This document shows positions 53,385 to 61,530 of a stretch of 63,768 nt of DNA, one piece after another (position 1 is the stretch's first letter; the number at the start of each line of letters is the position of its first letter). Source of the DNA: Klebsiella pneumoniae (GTDB taxonomy: Bacteria; Myxococcota_A; UBA796; GCA-2862545). The position numbers were made by a program, and so were the translations under genes. Where the stretch lies: positions 1-63,768 of the forward strand of contig CAMASI010000013.1 in assembly GCA_945861065.1 (NCBI GenBank). Direction: 5' to 3'. The notes below the pieces were generated by a model. That model worked only from the letters and a program-made list of their open reading frames with translations, was not told the DNA's origin and did no database searches.

Positions 53385-53738
53385 CTACGCGCCAGACCGC
53401 GCGGACATTGCACCGCGACGAAACAGCAGCGCCCAGCCGACGAGAAAACAGAGGCCGCCGAGCGGAGTCACGGCACCCAACACGCGAAGTTCGGTCAGCG
53501 CCATGGCATAGAGCGACCCGCTGAACAACAACACGCCCAGCCCCCAGGCAACCGCGACTGCGCGCCCGCACACATTCGAACCCGCCAACAACGCGACGGC
53601 ATGAATCAGCTGGTAACGAGCCGCTGTGTCCCACACCTCCCACAGGTGGGGGTCGGAAACCCAGCTCCGAAGCCCGTGAGCTCCAAAAGCGCCCAACAAA
53701 ACCCCAGTAAATCCGAGAACCGCAGCAAAACGAATCAT
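53385..53738 (-). CDS. DUF423 family membrane protein (YgdD-like)
   Basis: The protein has 117 residues, with four hydrophobic segments. Family hallmarks are GAFGAHGLRSWV near residue 20 and a middle segment YQLIHAVALLA, with LFSGSLYAMAL and PLGGLCFLVGWALL further on. Function of DUF423 is not established; expression is widespread. The start ATG at 53736-53738 overlaps the galU stop as ATGA. Located eight bases upstream of the NfeD-like gene. Confidence 0.85.
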   Translation of the reverse strand: MIRFAAVLGFTGVLLGAFGAHGLRSWVSDPHLWEVWDTAARYQLIHAVALLAGSNVCGRAVAVAWGLGVLLFSGSLYAMALTELRVLGAVTPLGGLCFLVGWALLFRRGAMSARSGA

Positions 53739-54562
53739 GGCGCCGTTTCCGCCTTTAGCCAAGTCAGAAACGTTGGATCGCGGCGAATCTCGGCCTGTAC
53801 GCACGCCCGAATCCACCCTTCAGGGGTTCCGGTGTCCAGGTAGGACGCCGCGCTTGCGACCGCGACCACCGCGCCTTTTTCCGCAAGCAAATTGATGGCA
53901 GGCACATGGTAGTACTCGCCACCTTCATGCGCCTTCGCCCCCGCTTCCAAGGCGTCAAACACCTCTGGAAGCAGCAGGTACCGTCCGAGCGAAACCCACG
54001 TCGAAGGCTCCGTTCCCTTCGGCGGCTTTTCAATGAGGCGGCGCACCCGCCGGACCGAACCGCTTCCAGATTCGAGGTCGAGAACGCCATACCGGGACAC
54101 ATCGGTGCCCGGGAGATCGCGCGCCAACAAAGCGGACCGGCCCGTAGCAACCCACGCCGCAATCAACTCCGCGGTAGGATTGGCGCCCACGAACAGATCG
54201 TCTGGATACACCACGATCACCGGGTCATTGCCCGCAAACGCACGAGCGAGCAGCAAGGCATGCCCGGTCCCCGTCATCTGGGCCTGGCGAACGAACGTCG
54301 CCCGAATGTCAGGGGGTGCGACGCGTTGTGCACCCAACGCCATTTCGAGTTCTGGGTCTCGGTCGAACCAATCTTCGATGCTTCGTTTCCGACGACTCGT
54401 GATGATCAGCACGTCTCGAATTCCGGCGTCCCGAAGTTCGTCGATCACGAGATCGATTCCCGGCCGCCCACCAATAGGAAGCAACTCTTTTGGGACGACG
54501 CGAGAACCCGGCAGGAACCGCGTTCCGTACCCCGCAGCGACGATGACAGCCTTGACGTTCAT
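53735..54562 (-). CDS. galU: UTP-glucose-1-phosphate uridylyltransferase family
   Basis: The protein has 275 residues and makes UDP-glucose from UTP and glucose 1-phosphate for polysaccharide and glycolipid synthesis. The nucleotide-binding head is VIVAAGYGTRFLP with the activating PKELLPIGGRPGID. TGTGHALLLA, YPDDLFVG, LLARDLPGTDVSRYGVLDLE, IEKPPKG, GRYLLLPEVFDAL, GEYYHVPAINLLA and YLDTGTPEGW follow the GalU order, and the GalU type is preferred to RfbA. The start 54562 begins with the Rossmann strand; a longer frame was rejected. Overlaps DUF423 by ATGA and follows the TerB-like gene by 8 bases. Confidence 0.9.
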   Translation of the reverse strand: MNVKAVIVAAGYGTRFLPGSRVVPKELLPIGGRPGIDLVIDELRDAGIRDVLIITSRRKRSIEDWFDRDPELEMALGAQRVAPPDIRATFVRQAQMTGTGHALLLARAFAGNDPVIVVYPDDLFVGANPTAELIAAWVATGRSALLARDLPGTDVSRYGVLDLESGSGSVRRVRRLIEKPPKGTEPSTWVSLGRYLLLPEVFDALEAGAKAHEGGEYYHVPAINLLAEKGAVVAVASAASYLDTGTPEGWIRACVQAEIRRDPTFLTWLKAETAP

Positions 54563-54570
54563 TCGGCGCC

Positions 54571-55506
54571 CTATCTGCCAAGCACGAGGCCGGACAGAAG
54601 GCGAACGAGGCGACCCATGGCCGACGTGTTGCGCCGGTCCCATTCTTTGTCCCAGGCCATGATTTTTTCCTCCTCCACCGCCCAAGCGCGCGCGAACGCA
54701 AGAATGACGCGCCATTCGTTGTCATCTCGGAGGCGATCGAGGTGCATCATATGGACGGCGGCTTCCATCCAGCGATCGGGGTCGCTCGGAGATCGGCCCG
54801 CTTCATGTGGCGCCCACACCCGCAACTCGTCGGCCACGAGCGGCGCTAGGCGTTCCCGGATCAACCATCGATCGATAAAGGTTCGTTCACCCGCACGAAG
54901 CACGCCGTCGGCCAACATGACCGACACCAACATGCGCACGCCGGCCCGGTTGTCCTCGATTGGAGCGGCGTCCAGACGCCGCACCGGCACCGGCGTAGGG
55001 GTCCGGTTGACCTCTGAGGTCACGGAAACCTCCTCCGTAGGAAACAACCAGGCCACCGCGTCGAGCGAGGTGTCCACAGGCTCGCCGCGCGCCCAACGCC
55101 CGAGAACCAGCGCCACGGTCATTCCGAAGGTACCATCAACGAAAGCATCGACGTCGGTTGCGGACTCCTCTTCCGCCCACAGCCGGAGGCGCGCCATGGA
55201 GGCCGCCTCGTCCCGCATCGACGTCGGCTCCAGCGTCGTCACTGGGGTCGGGTCGAACGCGCAGCTAGGGCAAGGCGGTGTTGGCGACAAACCTGCCAAA
55301 CAGACAGGACACCGCGGCAGTGCGTCCGGACCCAAGGCCAAGTCCAGTTGCGGCGCATGCTGCTCCCACCCACAAGCGCGGCATCGCCGCTCCACGGGTA
55401 GCCCGTACAGCCACGCGGGATGTTGAGGGTCGCACGTTTCCACCACCGCCGACGCGGTGCGGCAATGCGGGCAGTCCGCCAGCAACCTCCACGGTCCGAC
55501 CGTCAT
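54571..55506 (-). CDS. Zinc-ribbon protein with TerB-like C-terminal domain
   Basis: The protein has 311 residues. Several CxxC pairs in the first 100 residues (CPHC, CRAC, CPVC, CPSC) form one or two zinc ribbons. After an Arg/Glu linker, residues about 200-300 resemble TerB domains: RMLVSVMLADGVLRAGERTFID followed by a helical bundle. TerB-like domains occur in membrane-stress systems. The ATG overlaps the upstream unknown gene (ATGA). The combination with flotillins and NfeD in one operon suggests a role in membrane homeostasis, an inference. Confidence 0.65.
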   Translation of the reverse strand: MTVGPWRLLADCPHCRTASAVVETCDPQHPAWLYGLPVERRCRACGWEQHAPQLDLALGPDALPRCPVCLAGLSPTPPCPSCAFDPTPVTTLEPTSMRDEAASMARLRLWAEEESATDVDAFVDGTFGMTVALVLGRWARGEPVDTSLDAVAWLFPTEEVSVTSEVNRTPTPVPVRRLDAAPIEDNRAGVRMLVSVMLADGVLRAGERTFIDRWLIRERLAPLVADELRVWAPHEAGRSPSDPDRWMEAAVHMMHLDRLRDDNEWRVILAFARAWAVEEEKIMAWDKEWDRRNTSAMGRLVRLLSGLVLGR

Positions 55507-56357
55507 GCTGCCGTCCTCAAGAGTAACGTCAATGTGCGAACCGCCAACGTCGCTGCAAGCCACCGTCGCAGCTCCGCCGAGTCTTGCCGATCTGCGTGGG
55601 AGCGGATCCATTGACGCGCGCGCGCGGGGTTGGTCACACCCACCGACGCCGTCCACAACAGGTCGCCCTCCCAACGTAGTCCAAGCGCAGTCGTCTCCGC
55701 CGAGGGAGCGTTGGGCGGGCGAACCGCACGACCCAAGCGGTCCAAGCACGACATCAGTCTTAACCGTCGCCCCAACCAAACCAGGGCGTCCTGCCGGGCC
55801 ACCAACGCCAACCGTCGACCTACGAGGTCGTCCACAAAGCATCGAACCAGCGTGGTCACCCCGTCGAGGGTGGAAACCGGCGGCGTCTCGCGCCAAGCGA
55901 ACACGAGGTCCGCAGCAGGTCCTTCGAGCGGTAGGAGTTTGGCGACAGCGCGCCAAACCGCGGGCTCGTCAACTTCCAGGCTTGCGCGAAGGCAGGCGGG
56001 CCCAGCGTGACTCATTTCGCCTGCTACCGGCAACGGTTGACCGAGGCCGTGTCGGCGACGCAACTCGATCCCAACCGCGGTCGCAACCAACACCGAAAGC
56101 GGATCACCCGCTGGCGCGACGACGAGCGCAAAGGCACTCCCATCTCCTTGCACATCGAAAACGGGGCGGAGCGAATCGTAATCGTCCTGAAGTCCGCCTC
56201 GCTCGCGCGCCAAGCAAAGCAGCGCTGGACGGCCCGTCTCGACCTCCCACCCCGAATAAATCACGCGAGTTTCGTCAGCATACAGCGCGCCGCCGCGCCG
56301 CACACCAGCGGCGACGAGCGGGGCATCGGCGCGAGAACCCTCACAGTCAGTCGACAT
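55503..56357 (-). CDS. Unknown protein, first gene of the flotillin operon
   Basis: The protein has 284 residues. No family recognised. The N-terminus (RGGALYADETRVIYSGWEV, then GRPALLCLARERGG) is beta-rich and faintly like the N-lobe of a protein kinase; no catalytic motif is seen, so at most a pseudokinase. A helical C-terminus with many Arg and Leu follows. The start at 56357 is uncertain: a longer frame from 56420 would overlap the divergent FHA gene start. The stop overlaps the TerB-like gene, so coupling is likely. Confidence 0.5.
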   Translation of the reverse strand: MSTDCEGSRADAPLVAAGVRRGGALYADETRVIYSGWEVETGRPALLCLARERGGLQDDYDSLRPVFDVQGDGSAFALVVAPAGDPLSVLVATAVGIELRRRHGLGQPLPVAGEMSHAGPACLRASLEVDEPAVWRAVAKLLPLEGPAADLVFAWRETPPVSTLDGVTTLVRCFVDDLVGRRLALVARQDALVWLGRRLRLMSCLDRLGRAVRPPNAPSAETTALGLRWEGDLLWTASVGVTNPARARQWIRSHADRQDSAELRRWLAATLAVRTLTLLLRTAA

Positions 56358-56394
56358 CGCGGTTGACCGCAGTAGTATCGACTTAGGTCCCCGC

Positions 56395-58272
56395 ATGCTC
56401 GCGTCCCCTACCGGCGCCACGATCCTCCTGGTCTACCACCGCGACGGTCTGGAGTTCGTCGAACTCAATCCAGGCGAATCCGTCGTCATCGGGCGAGGCC
56501 CGCCGTCCGACCTTCAACCCCGCTCCCGGCGCTTGTCCAGACGTCACGCGAAGTTCGAACGACGCCCCGATGGGGTGTGGGTCACCGATCTAGCGTCTAC
56601 CAACGGGACATTTATCAACGGCGAACCGGTTCGAACCCCCCTGCGACTGGGGGCACAAGACGAAGTGACGCTGGGCAGTGTGGCCTGTTCTGCGCATGTG
56701 CCGGCGGGACCCTCGACGTTGATGGTTGTGTCGCACGATCGTTTTCACGCACGTGCAGAACGCGATCTTGTTCAAAGAACCGTTGTCGCCTGCCACACGT
56801 TGTTGGTGCTCGTTCGCGGCGTGTGGTTGCCAAATCGCTGGGTCGGACCGCTGCGCGATGTGTTGCCAGCAGACGCCTTGGCCGGCTTGTACGCCGATCG
56901 AATCCTAGAAATTGCCATCCCGGTCCACGGACCAGAGGCGTGCCCACCGCTGCTAGAGGCGATTCTTGCAGCGGCACCTGAAGGTGCACGGGTGTCCATC
57001 GGCGCTGCGCTCGCACCCGACCACGGCGCAGGCATCGAGGCGTTGTACCGGTCGGCCACCTTGGCCCTGCGTCAAACCACGGCCTCAGAGCGGGTATGCC
57101 TGTTCGAGACTTCCAATTCGGCGGCGTTTCCGCCGGCTCCAATTGTTTCAGATTCCGTCATGGCGGTCCTGTACGACGAGGCTGAGCGTGTTGCGCAAAC
57201 ACGCGTCCCGGTCGTCCTGCACGGTGAACCCGGCTCGGGCCTCGCCACGCTCGCGCAACATATGCATGCCCACAGTGGCCGAATTGGACGCTTCGCGAAC
57301 ATCAGCGCCGCGTTGCTTGGCACAAAGGTACACGAGTCCGTGTTGCACGACGCCTTGCGGGAGGCAGACGGTGGCACCCTGTTCATCGAAGAGGTCGCCG
57401 ATTTGGGTGCAACTGCCCAATCGACGCTCCTTCGCCTCATCGACACGGGCACGTGGTCCGCGCCCGGAACCGCCGTCGACCAGACGGTAGATGTTCGAGT
57501 CATTTCGCGAACGTGCAAAGATCTCGAGGCGCTCTGTGCCGACCAACAATTCAGGTGGGAACTACTCTACCGGCTCACAGCTTGGGTCGGAGAGGTGCCG
57601 CCGCTCCGAAATCGCCGCGAAGACGTTCGTCCGCTCACAATGCGCTTCGTGCGCGAAGCTGCCGCGGCTAGCGGGCGGACCATTGATGGGCTGACGACCG
57701 AGGCCCTGACGCTGCTCGAACAGTGGACGTGGCCCGGGAACTTGGTGGAGTTGCGCAATGTCGTCGATCGCGCCGTGGCTGCCGCGCGTAGCACGGCAGT
57801 TTCCGCAGACGAGTTGCCCGTACGCATCCGCGTTCCAGCCGAAGGCAGCGGTCGCGCCCGCATTGCCCGTACGGAAGCCGACGCGGAGTCCGTAGCGGAC
57901 GAACTCGAGCACACCAGCCTGCGCCGGCGAGTCTCTGCCTTCGAGGCGAATCTGATCCGGCAAGCCCTGGAAGCCCATGGCGGCGACGCCGATCGGGCCG
58001 CAGCCCTCCTCCACCTAAGCCCGGACGAACTTCGTCAGGTTCAAGGGATAGACGGCTCCGACACGCCGCAGGCCGCCGTTGGGAGAGAGGAGGGATTCGA
58101 CGACTTTCGGCAACGCGTGGAACGTTTCGAAAAACGGATCATTGCCGCTGAACTGCGACGCTGCCATGGCGATGTGGGCGATGCCGCTACGTCGCTGGGC
58201 GTGCAACGGCGAACGTTGGCCCAAAAGATCGCCAGGTTTGGGCTGGGCCGGATCGTGGCGGTCAAGCGGTAG
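56395..58272 (+). CDS. FHA domain, degenerate NtrC-type AAA regulator
   Basis: The protein has 625 residues. FHA domain at about 25-95 (VVIGRGPPSDLQ, SRRHAKFERR, STNGTFINGEPV) for phosphothreonine peptides. After a middle sensor-like part the AAA region (about 240-470) follows enhancer-binding proteins, but Walker A is GEPGSGLATL with the usual Lys replaced, Walker B is FIEEV rather than FLDEI, and the GAFTGA loop is missing. The C-terminus has two Fis-like helix-turn-helix segments (about 515-545 and 585-620). It probably does not drive sigma-54 by ATP hydrolysis and may act as a phosphopeptide-responsive repressor or DNA-binding protein. Divergent from the flotillin operon by 37 bases. Confidence 0.85.
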   Translation: MLASPTGATILLVYHRDGLEFVELNPGESVVIGRGPPSDLQPRSRRLSRRHAKFERRPDGVWVTDLASTNGTFINGEPVRTPLRLGAQDEVTLGSVACSAHVPAGPSTLMVVSHDRFHARAERDLVQRTVVACHTLLVLVRGVWLPNRWVGPLRDVLPADALAGLYADRILEIAIPVHGPEACPPLLEAILAAAPEGARVSIGAALAPDHGAGIEALYRSATLALRQTTASERVCLFETSNSAAFPPAPIVSDSVMAVLYDEAERVAQTRVPVVLHGEPGSGLATLAQHMHAHSGRIGRFANISAALLGTKVHESVLHDALREADGGTLFIEEVADLGATAQSTLLRLIDTGTWSAPGTAVDQTVDVRVISRTCKDLEALCADQQFRWELLYRLTAWVGEVPPLRNRREDVRPLTMRFVREAAAASGRTIDGLTTEALTLLEQWTWPGNLVELRNVVDRAVAAARSTAVSADELPVRIRVPAEGSGRARIARTEADAESVADELEHTSLRRRVSAFEANLIRQALEAHGGDADRAAALLHLSPDELRQVQGIDGSDTPQAAVGREEGFDDFRQRVERFEKRIIAAELRRCHGDVGDAATSLGVQRRTLAQKIARFGLGRIVAVKR

Positions 58273-58275
58273 CGC

Positions 58276-58977
58276 CTACGGCGTCGACGCCGCTTCGACC
58301 GCACTTCCTTCCCCGGCTACCCCCTCACCTTCGATCGGGATGGGTTCATTTGGCACCAGAATACCGCGGACCCAACGTTCGGTACGCTCCACCACACCCT
58401 CTGCGTGTTCCCGGTAGTAAAGCCACTCACTGTCCTTCGCGCCGTTGTGGTACAGGCCTTCGTCGGCGCGTTGGCCATCGGCGTACCAACTCGTCCACTT
58501 CCCTTCTTTGCGCCCCGCCAAGAAGTCTCCCTCCATCTCGCGGTTCCCGTTCGGGTGCCACCAGGTCCACGCGCCGGCCTGCTTCCCCTTGCGGTAGGTG
58601 CCCTTGCTCGCTTTCTGATTGTTCTCGTGCCACCACGACCAGTCGCCGTCCGGCAAGTTGCGCACGTAGTCGCCTTGAACCGCCTTTAAACCGTTGTCGT
58701 AGTACCTTGCATACGGTCCGTGCATGACCCCGTAGCGCTCACACCATTGCTCGATCCCGTTGACGTTCCTGCCAGACGCAAGTTGGGTTCCGGCTGGGCA
58801 ATTGAGCGGTACCAAATCGGGCAACGCGCCTGCGGGCCCTTCATCAACGCCCGACCCTGCGACCGCCGAACCCGACGGCAAGGAACCCGCAACGACCGAC
58901 GCCGTCGCGGAGCCCACAGGGGGAGCGGGAGGCGCACCCGCGCACGCGAAGAAACCTGCCAACAGTATGAACACCAT
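58276..58977 (-). CDS. Lipoprotein with MORN-type repeats
   Basis: The protein has 233 residues and starts MVFILLAGFFACAGAP (Cys12). An Ala/Gly/Ser/Pro linker leads to about six MORN-like repeats of the form GDYVRNLPDGDWSWWHENNQ, with G-x-W-x-x-W/Y-H or Y pairs, like the YwqK antitoxin-type repeats. The ATG at 58975-58977 has AGGAG seven bases upstream. Such repeats probably bind lipid or peptidoglycan. Tail-to-tail with the FHA gene (3-base gap) and divergent from the beta-oxidation gene. Confidence 0.8.
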   Translation of the reverse strand: MVFILLAGFFACAGAPPAPPVGSATASVVAGSLPSGSAVAGSGVDEGPAGALPDLVPLNCPAGTQLASGRNVNGIEQWCERYGVMHGPYARYYDNGLKAVQGDYVRNLPDGDWSWWHENNQKASKGTYRKGKQAGAWTWWHPNGNREMEGDFLAGRKEGKWTSWYADGQRADEGLYHNGAKDSEWLYYREHAEGVVERTERWVRGILVPNEPIPIEGEGVAGEGSAVEAASTP

Positions 58978-59079
58978 GACGGCGCTCCTATGCTGGTCGT
59001 TCGGCGGTTGCACCTCGATCGCCCCTCGCAGTGGCCGAAGCCGCGCGATAGGCGCCCGCCCCAAAAAGAGAGCACAGAC

Positions 59080-61527
59080 ATGGGCCAGCTAGAAGGCAAG
59101 GTTGCAATCGTCACCGGGGCCGGCGGCGGGATCGGTCGCTGCCACGTGTTGGCCCTGGCAAGGGAAGGCTGTCGGGTTGTGGTCAACGATCTGGGCGGTA
59201 GCCGGGATGGTTCCGGCCAAGGTGGCACGATGGCCGACGCCGTGGTCGCGGAAATCGTGGCGATGGGCAGCGACGGCGTTGCAAACGCTGACTCCGTTAC
59301 CGACTACGAGGGGTGCGAGCGCATGGTCAACGCCGCGCTGGGTCGTTGGGGTCGACTCGACATCGTCGTCAACAATGCTGGGATCCTGCGCGACCGGACA
59401 TTTACTAAGATGACGCCCGCAGACTGGGATGTCATTATCGACGTCCACCTCACAGGTACACGCAACGTGTGCAAAGCGGCGTTGGATGCCCTCAAGGTGC
59501 AGGGCGGCGCCATCATCAACACCACTTCGTACTCCGGTATGATCGGCAATTTTGGCCAAAGTAACTACGCGGCTGCAAAAGCTGGAATTTACGGGCTCAC
59601 GCGCGTACTCGCGCTGGAACTTCGCAAAGCGGGAATCACGGTAAATGCCATCGCACCTGTCGCAAAGACACGTATGACCGAAGATATTTCAATGGTGGCA
59701 GACGACTGGGCGCCGGAACAGATTTCGCCAATCGTCGTCTACCTCGCCACCGAAAAAGCGAAGAGCGTTACCGGCCAGGTATTCGGCGTACAGGGGCAAC
59801 GAATCCATTTGTACGAAGTGAAGACCAATGACGGTGTCGAAAAAGAAGGAAAAGAAATCTGGACGCTGGACGAAATCGGAGAAAAGTTCGCCCAGATCAC
59901 GTCTTGGAGCTCTGCGCGCGACGCCACCGCGCTGACCACGACCGACGACATCGTCACCTCCGTTTTCTCACATTTCCCGAGCGGTTTCAAACCCGGGGCT
60001 GCGCCGGGCTGGAAGGCAGTCCTTCACTGGGTCGTAGACGGTGGAACCAGCCAGACGGTCTCCGTGGAGGGCGACAATGCGACCGTGGCCTCTGGCCTCG
60101 TGGGAAACCCGACCTGCACCGTCAAAATCGGCAAGGACACCCTCGTCGCCATGTTCAAGGGCGAAATCGAGGCCACCAAGGTCTTCATGACCGGCAAGGC
60201 CTCGGCCGACAATATGGGCGACCTCATGAAAATGGCCTCTGCCTTTGATTTCAAGAAAGTGGCTGCCGCCTTCGCCGCCGGCGCCTCCACCGGGGCTTCG
60301 GCCACGGCAGCGCCGGCCGCGAAAGACGAAGTCAGTCTCGTCTTCGGCTACTTCCCCAAGGGGTTTGACGGCAGCAAGGTACCCGGTTGGAAATCCGTCC
60401 TGCATTGGGTCGTGGACGGGGGCACCAACCAGACCGTGACCGTGGACGGAACCGCTATTGTCACCGAGGGCCTCGTCGGCAGCCCCACTTGTACGGTCAA
60501 AGTCGGAAAGGTCACCTTACTCGCTATGTTCAAGGGCGAGATTGAGCCGACGAAAGCATTCATGACCGGGAAAGCCACAGCCGACAATATGGGCGACCTG
60601 ATGAAAATGGGCGCCGCCTTTGACTTCAAGAAAATCGGTGCCGCAGTGCTTACCGACAACCCAACCTTGGGCGGAGCGCCAGCAGCAGCCCCAGCCAGCC
60701 CCGCGGCGCCCGCAGAAAAGCCCGTGGGCAAACGGTACGATGGTGGGTTTCAGCTCCTGAAACACGCCGATTATTGGGCCTACGCAGAAGCCACGGACGA
60801 CCGAAACGATGCCTATGGTGGGACACGCGGGCTGGCATCGCCGATGTACCACGTCCGCCCGTTTTTCCCGTTGATGATGAAGCTGGCGACGGACCCCGCG
60901 CTCGACCTCGACTTGCTCCGCCTCGTTCACGGCGAACACGAAATGCGCTTCCACCGCCCACTCCGGCACGGCGACGTGTTGCAGCTTCGCGGTGACCTGA
61001 CGTCGTACGAAGAGAAGAAATCCGGCACCGTCGTCAGGTACGGCCTGTTCGGTTTCGTGGACGGCGGCCTCGCATGCGAAGGCGTCACCACCTATTTCGT
61101 GCGCGCCAAGAAAAAGGAGGAAGGCGAAGCCAAAGCGGCCCCGTTGCCGGAAGCGCCCTTGCCGACCCCCACCTGGACCTGCGTTCAGTCGGTCAGCCTC
61201 GACCAGGCGACGCGCTACGCCGCCGCCTCGGGGGACAACAACCCCATTCACCTCAGCGACAGCACGGCGAAGTCCGCAGGCCTTCCTGGGGTCATTCTCC
61301 ATGGCCTCTGCACCATGGCATTTGCCCAGCGTGACCTCGTCAACCGCTTTGGCGGTGGCGACCCGGCACGCCTCGCGTTCCTCGGGGTTCGGTTTGCCAA
61401 GCCCGTTCTGCCCGGCTCCGCGCTGACGCTGCAGACTTGGGACCAAGACGCGGGAAAGGTCGCCTTCCAGACCTTGGACAACAACGGCAAGGTGGTGATC
61501 AGCCACGGTCGCGCGGAGTTCAGGTAG
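59080..61527 (+). CDS. Multifunctional (MFE-2-like) beta-oxidation enzyme: SDR-SCP2-SCP2-hydratase
   Basis: The protein has 815 residues. The SDR part has TGAGGGIG (12-19), NNAGILRDRTF (98-108) and the catalytic Y163/K167 in NYAAAKAG, all close to the (3R)-hydroxyacyl-CoA dehydrogenase of eukaryotic MFE-2. Two tandem SCP2 sterol-carrier domains follow at about 291-395 and 417-520, near-identical to each other (GLVGNPTCTV/GLVGSPTCTV, TGKASADNMGDL/TGKATADNMGDL). The last 260 residues form a double hotdog hydratase with the MaoC motif YAAASGDNNPIHLSDSTA. It would hydrate 2-enoyl-CoA and oxidise the 3R product. Eukaryotic MFE-2 puts SCP2 last. HflX starts 3 bases later. Confidence 0.9.
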   Translation: MGQLEGKVAIVTGAGGGIGRCHVLALAREGCRVVVNDLGGSRDGSGQGGTMADAVVAEIVAMGSDGVANADSVTDYEGCERMVNAALGRWGRLDIVVNNAGILRDRTFTKMTPADWDVIIDVHLTGTRNVCKAALDALKVQGGAIINTTSYSGMIGNFGQSNYAAAKAGIYGLTRVLALELRKAGITVNAIAPVAKTRMTEDISMVADDWAPEQISPIVVYLATEKAKSVTGQVFGVQGQRIHLYEVKTNDGVEKEGKEIWTLDEIGEKFAQITSWSSARDATALTTTDDIVTSVFSHFPSGFKPGAAPGWKAVLHWVVDGGTSQTVSVEGDNATVASGLVGNPTCTVKIGKDTLVAMFKGEIEATKVFMTGKASADNMGDLMKMASAFDFKKVAAAFAAGASTGASATAAPAAKDEVSLVFGYFPKGFDGSKVPGWKSVLHWVVDGGTNQTVTVDGTAIVTEGLVGSPTCTVKVGKVTLLAMFKGEIEPTKAFMTGKATADNMGDLMKMGAAFDFKKIGAAVLTDNPTLGGAPAAAPASPAAPAEKPVGKRYDGGFQLLKHADYWAYAEATDDRNDAYGGTRGLASPMYHVRPFFPLMMKLATDPALDLDLLRLVHGEHEMRFHRPLRHGDVLQLRGDLTSYEEKKSGTVVRYGLFGFVDGGLACEGVTTYFVRAKKKEEGEAKAAPLPEAPLPTPTWTCVQSVSLDQATRYAAASGDNNPIHLSDSTAKSAGLPGVILHGLCTMAFAQRDLVNRFGGGDPARLAFLGVRFAKPVLPGSALTLQTWDQDAGKVAFQTLDNNGKVVISHGRAEFR

Positions 61528-61530
61528 CCG

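Noticed and set aside
58720..59079. 120-codon N-terminal extension of the beta-oxidation enzyme
   Set aside because: It overlaps the divergent MORN lipoprotein gene, and the SDR fold begins at 59080 with MGQLEGKVAIVTG.
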